In this document: one piece after another, positions 1 through 8,020 of the stretch
Layout: each line of letters starts with the position of its first letter
How positions within the stretch are numbered: position 1 is the first letter of the stretch
Assembly: GCF_963666545.1 (NCBI RefSeq)
Contig: NZ_OY762899.1
Coordinates: forward strand, 806,001-870,000
Direction of reading: 5' to 3'
Source of the DNA: an uncultured Bacteroides sp.
GTDB lineage: Bacteria > Bacteroidota > Bacteroidia > Bacteroidales > Bacteroidaceae
Length of the DNA stretch: 64,000 nt
Notes under the pieces: model-generated
What the model was told of the DNA's origin: nothing
The model's database searches: none
Seen by the model: the letters and a program-made list of their open reading frames with translations, nothing else
Made by a program: the position numbers and the translations under genes

Positions 1-821
1 CATAAATCAATAGGGTGTTCTGAACTCAGTTGCGTATAAACCCGTTTATCCGTCTTGGCAAAGTTAATAGCCGAGAATCCACCATTATTGGTAGGCAGTT
101 TTTGTTTCACAATATCCGCCTGAATGGTCACTCCCAAATGATTAGCCTGCCCGGTGAGGTCGGCTGCTGAATGATAATCCACACCATCTTTCTTAAAACC
201 GCTATTCCTCAGATAACACCACAAGATGGTTGCCATACCCAGTTCATGTGCATACTCAAAAGCTTCAGACACCTCGATCAATTGTCGCCTGCTTTCTTCA
301 GAACCAAAATAAATGGTTGCACCAACAGCCACAGCTCCCATATTCCATGCCTCTTTTACCGTGCCAAACATAACCTGATCGTACGTGTTCGGATAAGTCA
401 GCAACTCATTGTGATTCAACTTCACGATAAAAGGTATCTTGTGCGCATATTTACGTGCCACAGATCCCAAAACGCCATACGTTGAAGCAACTGCGTTACA
501 TCCGCCTTCAATGGCTAATTTCACAATATTTTCCGGATCAAAGTAGAGCGGATTGGGTGCAAAAGAAGCACCTGCAGTATGCTCTATACCCTGATCAACA
601 GGCAAAATAGACAAATAACCCGTATTGGCCAACCTACCGTGACCGAGCAATGCCTGCAAGCTATTCAATGTAGGAAGATTTCTATCCGAAGAGATCCAAA
701 CATCATCTATAATAGTTGGAGAAGGAACATGAATAAGAGATTTCTCTATTGTTTTACTAACGTGACCAAGATAATATTCGGCTTGGTCGCCCAACAAATT
801 ACTAATTTTAGTACTACTCAT
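1..821 (-). CDS. fbaB: Class I fructose-bisphosphate aldolase (FbaB/DhnA type), C-terminus beyond window
   Basis: Glycolytic/gluconeogenic enzyme that cleaves fructose 1,6-bisphosphate into two triose phosphates through a lysine Schiff base. The minus-strand frame opens at the ATG at 819-821 and stays open for 273 codons to the window edge, so the C-terminal part is missing. Recognisable family segments are [11 protein letters not shown] (around residue 75) and [13 protein letters not shown] (around residue 132), both typical of the DhnA-type class I aldolase. It is cytosolic. The gene stands alone, divergent from the acetyltransferase at 1234. I saw no clear promoter directly upstream, but the 22-bp repeats at 961-1048 lie between the two divergent genes. 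The family call is firm; substrate preference within the family cannot be read from sequence. Confidence 0.85.
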   Translation of the reverse strand, partial: MSSTKISNLLGDQAEYYLGHVSKTIEKSLIHVPSPTIIDDVWISSDRNLPTLNSLQALLGHGRLANTGYLSILPVDQGIEHTAGASFAPNPLYFDPENIVKLAIEGGCNAVASTYGVLGSVARKYAHKIPFIVKLNHNELLTYPNTYDQVMFGTVKEAWNMGAVAVGATIYFGSEESRRQLIEVSEAFEYAHELGMATILWCYLRNSGFKKDGVDYHSAADLTGQANHLGVTIQADIVKQKLPTNNGGFSAINFAKTDKRVYTQLSSEHPIDL

Positions 822-960
822 AATTTAAAGGTTTTAGTGTTCTACTATAACACTACCGAAGCAAGATTAGTTTAGAATGATTCTATCTATTCAATGAATA
901 AGCGAAGCTCTTTTGATAGGTAAAAGTCACAAAGAATAAGCCACTAATATGTTTTCTAGT

Positions 961-1048
961 GATAAAACAAAAGGTTTCTCAGGTTGAAACAAAATGTTTA
1001 ACACGTTGAAACTAAATGTTTTCAAGTATGAAAACAAAAGTTTTATAG
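961..1048. repeat. Four degenerate 22-bp tandem units with internal AAAC-GTTT symmetry
   Basis: Units start at 961, 983, 1005 and 1027 at an exact 22-bp step, which is two helical turns. Each contains AAAC, about five A/T-rich bases, then GTTT or TTTT, so each unit is itself a short imperfect palindrome. The two central units begin with GTTGAAAC. The array lies between two divergent genes and looks like a multi-site protein-binding region. The cognate protein is unknown. Confidence 0.6.
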
Positions 1049-1180
1049 TATAGAAATCTGATGAAACTATCGTTCTCTAGACACGTATTAAGTGAGGATA
1101 TATTATGCTTTAAGTGGAGATAGATTAGCTATTAAGCAAAAAAGTAGAAGAACAAAGCGACAACATTCACATTATATTCC

Positions 1181-1188
1181 TATTTTTG
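1181..1188 (+). promoter_or_regulatory. Bacteroides -7 promoter element (TATTTTTG)
   Basis: TATTTTTG matches TAnnTTTG and lies 46 bp upstream of the ATG at 1234. No good TTG -33 box is present at the expected distance, so the promoter may be weak or activator-dependent. Confidence 0.45.
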
Positions 1189-1233
1189 AAAAATCATTGA
1201 AGAAGATGACTGATTATATTATATAACTGATTT

Positions 1234-2190
1234 ATGGAAATAAGAAAGAGCCAACCGGAAGACCTCGATACATTAATGGATATATACGCTCAAGCAAAAC
1301 TGTTTATGCGAAATAGCGGTAACAAAAATCAATGGATTGACGGCTATCCCTCGCGTGAAATAGTGCTGAAAGATATTACGAACGGAAACAGCTACGCCTG
1401 CATTGACGATGACAAGGAAATAATTGCTACCTTTTGCTTCCTGCAAGGTGAGGATCCCAACTATGCCCGAATAGAAAATGGACAATGGCTGAACGACGAA
1501 CCATACGGCGTTGTGCATCGCCTGGCCGGAACAGGGAAAAGGAAAAATATCGGCACCTACTGCCTGCAATGGTGTTTTGAACAATGTTCAGACATTCGGG
1601 TGGATACCCATCACGACAATCTGGTAATGCAGAATATATTAAAGAGGAATGGTTATACTACTTGCGGTATCATTTATATTTCGAATGGAACACCAAGAAT
1701 TGCCTTTCAAAAATCTTTAGAAAGCATTGATTTTTCTCACATCACAGATGGAGTTTCGAAGGTTATAGCAACCGAAGAACAAGTATTGATTGGTTTATCA
1801 CAAGAAACAATCACGTTAAAACGCAACAAGCAAAACAGAACCATCAAACAAATCCTTGGTCATCTGGTCGACTCGGCATCCAACAATCACCAACGGATGA
1901 TCCGGTTGCAATACACAGAACATTTAGTCTTCCCCGACTATCGTCAAGATAATGACTTGTGGATTGCCTTGCAGGACTATCAACATACTAATTGGAAAGA
2001 TCTTATTCAATTATGGAAATACTATAATCTCCACATCATTCAGGTTATAAAATCTGTTGATCAGACTAAACTAAACAATGATTGGTACGATTTTGAAGGT
2101 ACAAAAGTTACTTTAGCCGAAATGATAGAAGGCTATCTGGATCATCTGCATCTGCACATGAATGAGATTCACGAATTGATAGAAAGCTGA
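1234..2190 (+). CDS. GNAT acetyltransferase fused to a DinB-like domain
   Basis: A 318-residue protein with two parts. Residues 1-162 form a GNAT N-acetyltransferase domain; the VHRLAGTGKRKNIG segment at about 94-107 is in the position of the acetyl-CoA loop, and a DTHHDNLVMQNILKRNGY segment at 124-141 is typical of the GNAT C-terminal half. Residues 180-318 resemble the DinB/YfiT four-helix bundle: GHLVDSASNNHQRM (H210) and YLDHLHLHMNEI (H304, H306, H308) supply the His positions that bind a divalent metal in this superfamily. The acetyl acceptor and the DinB-domain substrate are unknown. DinB-type proteins often act as thiol-dependent transferases or in stress responses, so detoxification is plausible but inferred. 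The gene is monocistronic and convergent with the his operon. Confidence 0.75.
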   Translation: MEIRKSQPEDLDTLMDIYAQAKLFMRNSGNKNQWIDGYPSREIVLKDITNGNSYACIDDDKEIIATFCFLQGEDPNYARIENGQWLNDEPYGVVHRLAGTGKRKNIGTYCLQWCFEQCSDIRVDTHHDNLVMQNILKRNGYTTCGIIYISNGTPRIAFQKSLESIDFSHITDGVSKVIATEEQVLIGLSQETITLKRNKQNRTIKQILGHLVDSASNNHQRMIRLQYTEHLVFPDYRQDNDLWIALQDYQHTNWKDLIQLWKYYNLHIIQVIKSVDQTKLNNDWYDFEGTKVTLAEMIEGYLDHLHLHMNEIHELIES

Positions 2191-2218
2191 AAATGGATAG
2201 GTAATCTAATAAGAACAT

Positions 2219-2263
2219 GTAATAGCTAACTAAACGGAAAGATAAAGCTTAGCTAGCTATTAC
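2219..2263. repeat. Inverted repeat between convergent genes, possible weak terminator
   Basis: Arms 2219-2232 and 2250-2263 pair over 14 bp with one mismatch, around a 17-nt loop, between the convergent stops of the GNAT gene and hisB. The A-tract at 2264-2269 is on the wrong side to give a U-tract in either transcript, so it is not a canonical intrinsic terminator. Confidence 0.45.
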
Positions 2264-2274
2264 AAAAAATTCCA

Positions 2275-3399
2275 TTAAAGCACTCCTTTAGAACTTGGCA
2301 ACTCAAAATGATAGATATCTCTTTTGATGGCCATCTTCAACGCACGGGCTAAAGCTTTGAATATACCCTCTATCTTGTGATGTTCGTTCTGCCCCTCGGC
2401 TTTGATGTTTAGGTTCATACGGGCAGCATCGCTAAGCGACTTGAAGAAGTGCAGGAACATTTCAGTCGGCATCTCCCCTATCTTCTCACGTTTGAAGTCG
2501 GCATCCCACACTAACCAGGGACGTCCGCCAAAGTCGAGACAGACCTGACAAAGACAATCGTCCATAGGCAAAGCATAGCCATAACGCTCTATACCTCGTT
2601 TATTGCCCAGCGCTTTGTAGATGCAATCACCCAAGGCAATGGCGGTATCTTCAATGGTGTGATGTTCGTCTATCTCCAGATCTCCTTTTACTTTAATCGT
2701 TAAGTCCATGCCTGAGTGCTTACCAATCTGTTCTAACATGTGGTCGAAGAAGCCGAGGCCGGTAGTGATATCGCATGAGCCATCACCATCTAAGTTCAAG
2801 GAAACGAAGATGTCGGTTTCCTTCGTTGTACGACGTACTTCCGCTTTACGCTCTCCGGCAAATAGAAATTCCGCCACTTTATCCCAGTCGGTTGTGGCCA
2901 ACACACAAACATCGGCAAGTCCTTTCTCTTCCAGTTCGGCTACGGATTCTTGCAGATAAATGGCACGACAGCCAAGGTTCTTTGCCAGTTCCACGTCTGT
3001 AGGGCGATCACCAATCACGAAACTTGCAGCAAGATCGTACTCGGGATTATCGATATACTTCGTCAACATGCCTGTGTGCGGCTTGCGGGTAGGTGCATTA
3101 TCGGCAGGCATACTGCGGTCTATCAGGGTGTCATCGAACGAGATGCCTTCGCCTTTTAAAGTTTTCAACATCAGGTTGTGTGCCGGCCAAAAGGTCTCTT
3201 CGGGGAAAGAAGCTGTTCCTAAGCCATCCTGATTCGTCACCATCACAAACTCAAAGTCGAGCTTGCTACGGATGAATGCCAGATTACGAAATACTTTGGG
3301 ATAGAATTCCAACTTCTCTAGCGAATCGAGTTGATAGTCTACCGGTGGTTCAATGACGAGTGTACCGTCTCTATCTATAAATAATACTTTCTTTTTCAT
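2275..3399 (-). CDS. hisB: Bifunctional histidinol-phosphatase / imidazoleglycerol-phosphate dehydratase
   Basis: A 374-residue fusion catalysing two steps of histidine synthesis. Residues 1-165 are a HAD phosphatase with the DxDGT nucleophile motif (D9, D11) and IGDRPTD. Residues 180-374 are the dehydratase with [25 protein letters not shown] and [15 protein letters not shown], the metal-binding His/Glu motifs. The loop that carries the zinc ligands in E. coli HisB-N (C-x-H and C-x-C before RKP) aligns unambiguously through PAD and RKP, but all four ligands are replaced here (D94, S96, A102, T104). It is the last gene of hisGDCB and follows hisC after 93 bp, the widest gap in the operon. Confidence 0.95.
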   Translation of the reverse strand: MKKKVLFIDRDGTLVIEPPVDYQLDSLEKLEFYPKVFRNLAFIRSKLDFEFVMVTNQDGLGTASFPEETFWPAHNLMLKTLKGEGISFDDTLIDRSMPADNAPTRKPHTGMLTKYIDNPEYDLAASFVIGDRPTDVELAKNLGCRAIYLQESVAELEEKGLADVCVLATTDWDKVAEFLFAGERKAEVRRTTKETDIFVSLNLDGDGSCDITTGLGFFDHMLEQIGKHSGMDLTIKVKGDLEIDEHHTIEDTAIALGDCIYKALGNKRGIERYGYALPMDDCLCQVCLDFGGRPWLVWDADFKREKIGEMPTEMFLHFFKSLSDAARMNLNIKAEGQNEHHKIEGIFKALARALKMAIKRDIYHFELPSSKGVL

Positions 3400-3492
3400 T
3401 TACTATTCAATTAATTTCTTGTCGCAAATCGCCTTTCAGCAAAGGGCATACAAGGATAGCGTTATTAACTAGAACTGTTATATTACAGAGGA

Positions 3493-4533
3493 TTACTTTC
3501 CGTAAACCTGCAAAGCCTTTAGCAAGTGCTCGTTTTCTTCTCTCGTGCCCACAGTAACACGCAGACAGTTTCCGCAAAGAGAAATCGAACTACGGTTGCG
3601 CACAATGATGCCTTTTGCTACCAAATAATTGTAGATGGCACCCGCATCCGAGACACGAGCTAAGAAAAAATTAGCATCCGAACGGAACACATGTTGAACA
3701 CAAGGCAATGTGGCAAAAACTTCCATCAGGCGTGTGCGTTCTTCTTTCAAAGTCTTTACCCAACGCTCTATCTCGTCATACTTCTGCAGCATGCTGATCG
3801 CTTGTTCTTGTGTGAGCTGGTTCACATTGTAAGGGTACTTTATCTTACTCAGGATGGCAATAATTTCAGCAGAAGCAAAAGCCATTCCCAGACGAATAGC
3901 TGCACAGCCCCATGCCTTTGAGAATGTCTGGAAGACAATCAGGTTGGGGTATTTATCCAACTCTTCAAGAAAAGAAGGGGACTCGGAGAAATCGTTGTAT
4001 GCTTCGTCCAGAATCACTAATCCGTCGAATGTATTCAACAATTTTTCTATTTCGGAACGAAGCAGATCATTCGCTGTAGGATTATTAGGCGAACAAAGGA
4101 AGATCAACTTAGTCCGCTCGTCTGCCGCAGCAAGCAGCTTATCGGCCGAGAACTGATAAGAATCATCGAGCAACACTTTACGATATTTCACATCGTTTAC
4201 ATCGGCACACACCTGATACATGCCATAGGTAGGGTCAATAGCAACCACATTATCTCTCCCCGGCTCACAGAAAGCACGATAGACAAGGTCAATGGCCTCA
4301 TCACTTCCGTTGCCTAAGAAAATATGCTCGGCGGAGACTCTCTTTATCTTCGTCAACTCCGCTTTCAGATCGCGTTGCATAGGATCGGGATAGCGGTTAT
4401 GAGGCAAGTTATATGGATTTTCGTTGGCATCCAGAAACACCGAAGCCGCAGCTCCGTTATATTCGTCACGTGCCGAAGAGTATGGTTTCAACGCTCTTAT
4501 ATTCGATCGGGTAAGTTCTTTCAAAGATTTCAT
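3493..4533 (-). CDS. hisC: Histidinol-phosphate aminotransferase
   Basis: A 346-residue PLP-dependent fold-type I aminotransferase that converts imidazole-acetol phosphate and glutamate to histidinol phosphate and 2-oxoglutarate. Family signatures include [17 protein letters not shown] near residue 35, [24 protein letters not shown] and ILDEAYNDF. The PLP lysine lies in [16 protein letters not shown] near residue 206, and [14 protein letters not shown] is near the C-terminus. Length is normal for the family. The gene starts 16 bp after hisD, consistent with one polycistron controlled by the upstream attenuator. Confidence 0.96.
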   Translation of the reverse strand: MKSLKELTRSNIRALKPYSSARDEYNGAAASVFLDANENPYNLPHNRYPDPMQRDLKAELTKIKRVSAEHIFLGNGSDEAIDLVYRAFCEPGRDNVVAIDPTYGMYQVCADVNDVKYRKVLLDDSYQFSADKLLAAADERTKLIFLCSPNNPTANDLLRSEIEKLLNTFDGLVILDEAYNDFSESPSFLEELDKYPNLIVFQTFSKAWGCAAIRLGMAFASAEIIAILSKIKYPYNVNQLTQEQAISMLQKYDEIERWVKTLKEERTRLMEVFATLPCVQHVFRSDANFFLARVSDAGAIYNYLVAKGIIVRNRSSISLCGNCLRVTVGTREENEHLLKALQVYGK

Positions 4534-4549
4534 CGTTTCTATGTAGATT

Positions 4550-5839
4550 TTAGAGTTTATTCAATGCATCCAGTCTCACGGTTACTGCATTCTTGTGTGC
4601 ATCCAGTTGTTCGTTGGCAGCCATCACTTCGATAGCAGGGCCAATAGCACGCATACCTTCGGGAGATATTTCCTGAAAAGTTATTTTGCGAATGAAACTG
4701 TCCAGACTAACACCGCTATAGGCTTTGGCATAACCGTTAGTGGGCAGAGTATGGTTGGTTCCGGAAGCATAATCTCCCGCACTCTCGGGCGACAAAGGGC
4801 CAAGGAATACAGAACCGGCATTCACTACTTGTTCGGCTATCGTCTGATAATCTTTCGTCTGAACAATTAGGTGTTCCGGCGCATACACATTGGTGATTTC
4901 TAAAGCTTCCTTTATGTTTTTCACAAGAATCAACTTGCTGTTGGCCAACGCTTTAGAAGCTATATCCCGACGAGGCAAACATCCTAATTGACGTTCAACT
5001 TCGTACATCACCTCTTTCTGCAATTTCTCAGAAGTAGTGATGAGCATTGCCTGACTGTCTACTCCATGTTCGGCTTGCGACAATAAATCGGCTGCCACAA
5101 ACACAGGGTTGGCTGTTTCATCGGCCAGGACTTCTACTTCCGAAGGCCCCGCCGGCATGTCGATCGCCACATCACGGAGGCTAACCAATTGCTTGGCGGC
5201 AGTGACATATTGATTACCAGGACCAAAGATCTTGTATACCTTGGGAACACTTTCCGTTCCGTAGGCCATAGCGGCAATAGCTTGCACACCTCCGGCTTTA
5301 TAAATCTTGCTGACTCCTGCCACACGAGCAGCGAACAGTACGGCAGGGTGTATTTTCCCGTCTCTGCCGGGAGGACTGCAAAGCACTATTTCCTTGCAAC
5401 CGGCCAACTTAGCGGGGACAGCCAGCATCAGTACGGTAGAGAACAGAGGTGCCGTTCCACCGGGAATGTACAAACCTACTTTTTCAATACCTACAGCCTT
5501 TTGCCAACAGGTAACACCTGCTATAGTCTCTATCTTCTTGCCTTCAAAACGTTGTGCAGCATGAAAAGTCTCTATGTTTTTCTTGGCCAGATAGATGGCC
5601 GCTTTTAACTCCACACTAACCAATGCTTCGGCTTCAGCTATCTCTTCATCGCTAACGGTGAAAGTGTCGAGTTCCACTTTATCAAACATCGACTCATAAG
5701 TCAACACCGCCTTATCACCTTCCTTCTTTACGCGATCAATAATGGTTTGCACAGTATCAAAGAGGTTCGCTGTGTCGAGCGCAGGACGTTGAAGGATCTC
5801 GGGCCATTGGTCTCTATCGGGATAATTAATCAGAATCAT
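4550..5839 (-). CDS. hisD: Histidinol dehydrogenase
   Basis: A 429-residue zinc- and NAD-dependent enzyme that oxidises histidinol to histidine in two steps. Recognisable segments are [19 protein letters not shown] (around 125), [15 protein letters not shown], the signature [15 protein letters not shown] (around 230), [13 protein letters not shown] with the Gln/His zinc ligands, and the C-terminal [17 protein letters not shown]. It is full length. It lies 39 bp downstream of hisG and 16 bp upstream of hisC on the same strand. Confidence 0.97.
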   Translation of the reverse strand: MILINYPDRDQWPEILQRPALDTANLFDTVQTIIDRVKKEGDKAVLTYESMFDKVELDTFTVSDEEIAEAEALVSVELKAAIYLAKKNIETFHAAQRFEGKKIETIAGVTCWQKAVGIEKVGLYIPGGTAPLFSTVLMLAVPAKLAGCKEIVLCSPPGRDGKIHPAVLFAARVAGVSKIYKAGGVQAIAAMAYGTESVPKVYKIFGPGNQYVTAAKQLVSLRDVAIDMPAGPSEVEVLADETANPVFVAADLLSQAEHGVDSQAMLITTSEKLQKEVMYEVERQLGCLPRRDIASKALANSKLILVKNIKEALEITNVYAPEHLIVQTKDYQTIAEQVVNAGSVFLGPLSPESAGDYASGTNHTLPTNGYAKAYSGVSLDSFIRKITFQEISPEGMRAIGPAIEVMAANEQLDAHKNAVTVRLDALNKL

Positions 5840-5878
5840 ACATTTCTATTTTATAGTTGAGCGATGGCTCTAATTAAT

Positions 5879-6730
5879 TTATAGTATCATTTTCTCTATG
5901 GGCAACACCAGAATACCTTCCGCACCCAATGCTTTCAGTTTTCCGATGATCTCCCAGAAACGCTTCTCGTCGAGTACTGTATGCACAGAGCACCAATCCT
6001 CTTGCGCCAACGGCATCACTGTAGGACTCTTCATGCCCGGAAGCACAGCGATAATCTCTTCCAACTTGTCTTTTGGAGCATTCATCAACACGTACTTCTT
6101 GTCTTCAGCCGCCTTCACAGCATCCATGCGGAAAAGCATCTCATTCAGAATCTCTTTTTTATCCTCACTCAACTCTTTGTTGGCGATGAGCAACGCTTCC
6201 GACTTCATCACGACTTCTACTTCTTTCAAGCGGTTGCTTACCAAGGTAGACCCTGAACTTACAATATCAAAGATGGCGTCGGCCAATCCAATGCCCGGTG
6301 CTACTTCCACTGAACCGGTGATAACATGTACTTCAGCATTTACACTTTTTGACTTCATGTATTCTTTTAAGATAACGGGATAAGAAGTCGCAATTTTTTT
6401 CCCATCAAACCATTCAATACCAGTGTAATCAATATCTTTAGGCATAGCCAGTGACAATCGGCATTTGCTAAAACCCAAGCGCTTTACAAGCACGGCATCT
6501 TCCTTTTTTTCCACGTATTCATTTTCGCCCACGATACCTAAATCGGCTACGCCCGTTGCTACCGATTGAGGAATATCATCATCACGGAGAAACAATACCT
6601 CAATAGGAAAGTTGGTCGACTGCACCAATAGCGTGCGTTTGTATGAACTCAATTTAATATCCGATTCTTCGAAAAGAGCCATTGTTTCCTCAAAAAGACG
6701 GCCTTTGGCCTGTACTGCAATTCTTAACAT
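5879..6730 (-). CDS. hisG: ATP phosphoribosyltransferase, long form
   Basis: First enzyme of histidine synthesis, condensing ATP with PRPP. At 283 residues it is the long HisG-L form, with the catalytic bilobal part (MLRIAVQAKGRLFEET, VATGVADLGIVGENEY, GSVEVAPGIGLADAIFDIVSSGSTL) followed by the roughly 75-residue C-terminal domain that gives histidine feedback inhibition in this form. No HisZ is therefore needed. It is the first structural gene after the attenuator terminator; the U-tract ends 38 nt upstream of its ATG. hisA, hisF, hisH and hisI are not in the window. Confidence 0.97.
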   Translation of the reverse strand: MLRIAVQAKGRLFEETMALFEESDIKLSSYKRTLLVQSTNFPIEVLFLRDDDIPQSVATGVADLGIVGENEYVEKKEDAVLVKRLGFSKCRLSLAMPKDIDYTGIEWFDGKKIATSYPVILKEYMKSKSVNAEVHVITGSVEVAPGIGLADAIFDIVSSGSTLVSNRLKEVEVVMKSEALLIANKELSEDKKEILNEMLFRMDAVKAAEDKKYVLMNAPKDKLEEIIAVLPGMKSPTVMPLAQEDWCSVHTVLDEKRFWEIIGKLKALGAEGILVLPIEKMIL

Positions 6731-6768
6731 AGTGCTTATTTTAATTTATTATATTGACTAATGGATAC

Positions 6769-6797
6769 AAAAAAAGGCTTACCTCACCGGTAAGCCT
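6769..6797 (-). terminator. his attenuator terminator
   Basis: On the minus strand a 9-bp perfect stem (AGGCUUACC with GGUAAGCCU, + strand 6789-6797 and 6775-6783) closes a 5-nt loop and is followed by seven U (6769-6775). It lies between the leader peptide stop and hisG, where an attenuator terminator belongs. Confidence 0.9.
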
Positions 6798-6837
6798 CGC
6801 TATATCATCTCTATACAAAATCATACATGCCCACCGA
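6787..6837 (-). promoter_or_regulatory. his antiterminator pairing
   Basis: The segment just after the leader stop codon (UCGGUGGGC, + strand 6829-6837) can pair with GCUUACCGG (6787-6795), which includes most of the ascending terminator arm. Nine pairs form, three of them wobble. A ribosome stalled at the His codons would leave this segment free, whereas one reaching the stop codon would cover it. The two structures are mutually exclusive. The pairing was worked out by hand without energy calculation. Confidence 0.65.
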
Positions 6838-6838
6838 G

Positions 6839-6883
6839 TTATTCGTCAGGAGAATGATGATGATGTGTAGTTGTATAAATCAT
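6839..6883 (-). CDS. hisL: his leader peptide with four consecutive His codons
   Basis: A 14-codon ORF on the minus strand, ATG at 6881-6883 and TAA at 6839-6841, encoding MIYTTTHHHHSPDE. The four CAT codons occupy 6854-6865. It starts about 12-15 nt after the predicted transcription start and ends directly before the antiterminator segment. The placement, the product and the downstream hisG make it the sensor of histidyl-tRNA charging for the operon. It has no role as a protein beyond being translated. Confidence 0.88.
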   Translation of the reverse strand: MIYTTTHHHHSPDE

Positions 6884-6903
6884 ATTTTCTATCTTTACAG
6901 CGG

Positions 6904-6935
6904 CAAAAATAAAGCATTTCTTTTTAACCGCCAAA
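6904..6935 (-). promoter_or_regulatory. his operon promoter (TTTG-N20-TATTTTTG)
   Basis: On the minus strand TATTTTTG (6904-6911) and an upstream TTTG (6932-6935) are separated by exactly 20 bp, a full match to the Bacteroides consensus. It places the transcript start just upstream of the leader peptide. Confidence 0.85.
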
Positions 6936-6972
6936 CAATTATCACAATATTCGTAGTTTTAATAAAGGATTG

Positions 6973-7503
6973 TTATTTTAAAGAGTCAATCGTAACAGTT
7001 TCTTCATGTTGAAGTTCTTTTAGAGTTACCTCCTCTTCTTCCACTTCACAACCCATAAAATGCATTTCCGCTTTAGCCTTCTCTTGAGGAAAAGTAAAGT
7101 AAGTGCAAAGAGCCTTGGTACACAATTCGCCTTGCTGATTATACAAGCCTGCTTCCAGCAAAACAATGTTACGCTTCCTTTCCTGAATATGGGCACGAAG
7201 CACCACATGATTATCCGTAGTATTAACAGGCTTCAAGTAGCGAGTTTCCATTTTAGAAGTAACTCCACCTGTTTGCAATTTGCGAAGGATAGTCCACCCA
7301 CAAATTTCATCAAGCAACACAGCCTGAATACCACCATGCAGTGAGTTTATCCATCCTTGGTATTCGGCTTTAAGGTACCAAAGGCTCACTATTTCATCAC
7401 CATCTTCATAAAATTCCATCTTTACGCCGACAGGATTATTGGGCGCACAACCAAAACAGTTATATCCCTCTTTCTCTTTCCAGGGATTGATAATCTTCTT
7501 CAT
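6973..7503 (-). CDS. PaaI-family hotdog-fold thioesterase
   Basis: A 176-residue cytosolic protein of the hotdog acyl-CoA thioesterase superfamily. NCFGCAPNNPVGVKMEF at 15-31 and the helix motif INSLHGGIQAVLLDEICGW at about 52-70 (HGG followed by an acidic residue) are characteristic of PaaI-like enzymes that hydrolyse acyl-CoA or aryl-CoA esters. The C-terminal 35 residues, rich in Glu, extend beyond the fold and are probably flexible. The gene starts 12 bp downstream of the small ORF at 7516-7866, so the two are probably co-transcribed. The his promoter lies just beyond its stop codon. The acyl substrate cannot be inferred. Confidence 0.8.
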   Translation of the reverse strand: MKKIINPWKEKEGYNCFGCAPNNPVGVKMEFYEDGDEIVSLWYLKAEYQGWINSLHGGIQAVLLDEICGWTILRKLQTGGVTSKMETRYLKPVNTTDNHVVLRAHIQERKRNIVLLEAGLYNQQGELCTKALCTYFTFPQEKAKAEMHFMGCEVEEEEVTLKELQHEETVTIDSLK

Positions 7504-7515
7504 AATCTTGTGTGT

Positions 7516-7866
7516 TTATTTATTGTACAAAGCATCTAAAGCTTTATAAATGGAAAGTAAAACAGCATCGGTTAGCAAACGATCTGTGTGGTTTTGCAAA
7601 GCAATACGTCCATCGGCATCTTCAAAATAGCCCTCGGATTTGGAGAACTTCAATTCGCCTTGTTCAAACCAACGTTCTTGCAGTTCATCTGTAGCATTCA
7701 TTGCACGAAAAGTAAAGATCTCCACCAAAGTACTCTTTTTCAAACACTTCACCCAATGAAATTTCATATCAGGCGTAGCCGTATCAGGCAGATCAGTACG
7801 CTTTATTTCTGCAATAACAACCGACTCATTTTCCAGAAAAAACAACACTTTATAGGGCTTTTCCAT
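7516..7866 (-). CDS. Conserved hypothetical protein, 116 aa
   Basis: A small cytosolic protein that I do not recognise. It begins MEKPYKVLFFLENESVV and contains WVKCLKKSTLVEIFTFRAMNATDEL. It is mixed alpha/beta by eye, with no signal peptide or membrane segment. The frame is open five codons further upstream to a TTG at 7881. I chose the ATG at 7866 because the -7 element at 7890-7897 would put the transcript start within a few bases of the TTG. Tight spacing to the thioesterase suggests a two-gene operon and possibly a shared role. Confidence 0.6.
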   Translation of the reverse strand: MEKPYKVLFFLENESVVIAEIKRTDLPDTATPDMKFHWVKCLKKSTLVEIFTFRAMNATDELQERWFEQGELKFSKSEGYFEDADGRIALQNHTDRLLTDAVLLSIYKALDALYNK

Positions 7867-7889
7867 TCTATCACTTTTCAATTGTATTA

Positions 7890-7897
7890 CAAAAGTA
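7890..7897 (-). promoter_or_regulatory. -7 promoter element (TACTTTTG)
   Basis: TACTTTTG on the minus strand matches TAnnTTTG, 23 bp upstream of the chosen ATG at 7866 of the hypothetical/thioesterase pair. Confidence 0.5.
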
Positions 7898-7947
7898 CAC
7901 TATTATATTAATCTTGAACCGGAAATGACTTGCTATTTACGAATAAA

Positions 7948-7996
7948 CAAAAAAATCCCGGCTCACATGATCTTTATTGCACTGTGAGCCGGGATT
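7948..7996 (-). terminator. Intrinsic terminator of dsbD
   Basis: A 14-bp perfect stem (arms 7954-7967 and 7983-7996, core CCCGGCTCACA) closes a 15-nt loop. On the minus strand it is followed by a run of U (7948-7953), just after the dsbD stop. Confidence 0.85.
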
Positions 7997-8020
7997 CAAT
8001 AGTTATAGTACTAAGCGAAC

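Larger units (their letters stand above)
822..1233. other. Divergent intergenic region, 412 bp
   Basis: Gene-free stretch between fbaB (minus) and the GNAT-DinB gene (plus). It is AT-rich and holds a four-unit 22-bp repeat array (961-1048) and a -7-like promoter element for the plus-strand gene (1181-1188). No convincing ORF or RNA gene was seen. Confidence 0.7.

Noticed and set aside
2219..2263. Inverted repeat as intrinsic terminator for GNAT or hisB
   Set aside because: The poly-A tract is placed so that neither transcript gets a U-tract after the stem. Kept only as an inverted repeat.
7867..7881. TTG start for the small protein at 7516
   Set aside because: The -7 element at 7890-7897 would leave almost no leader; the ATG at 7866 is more likely.
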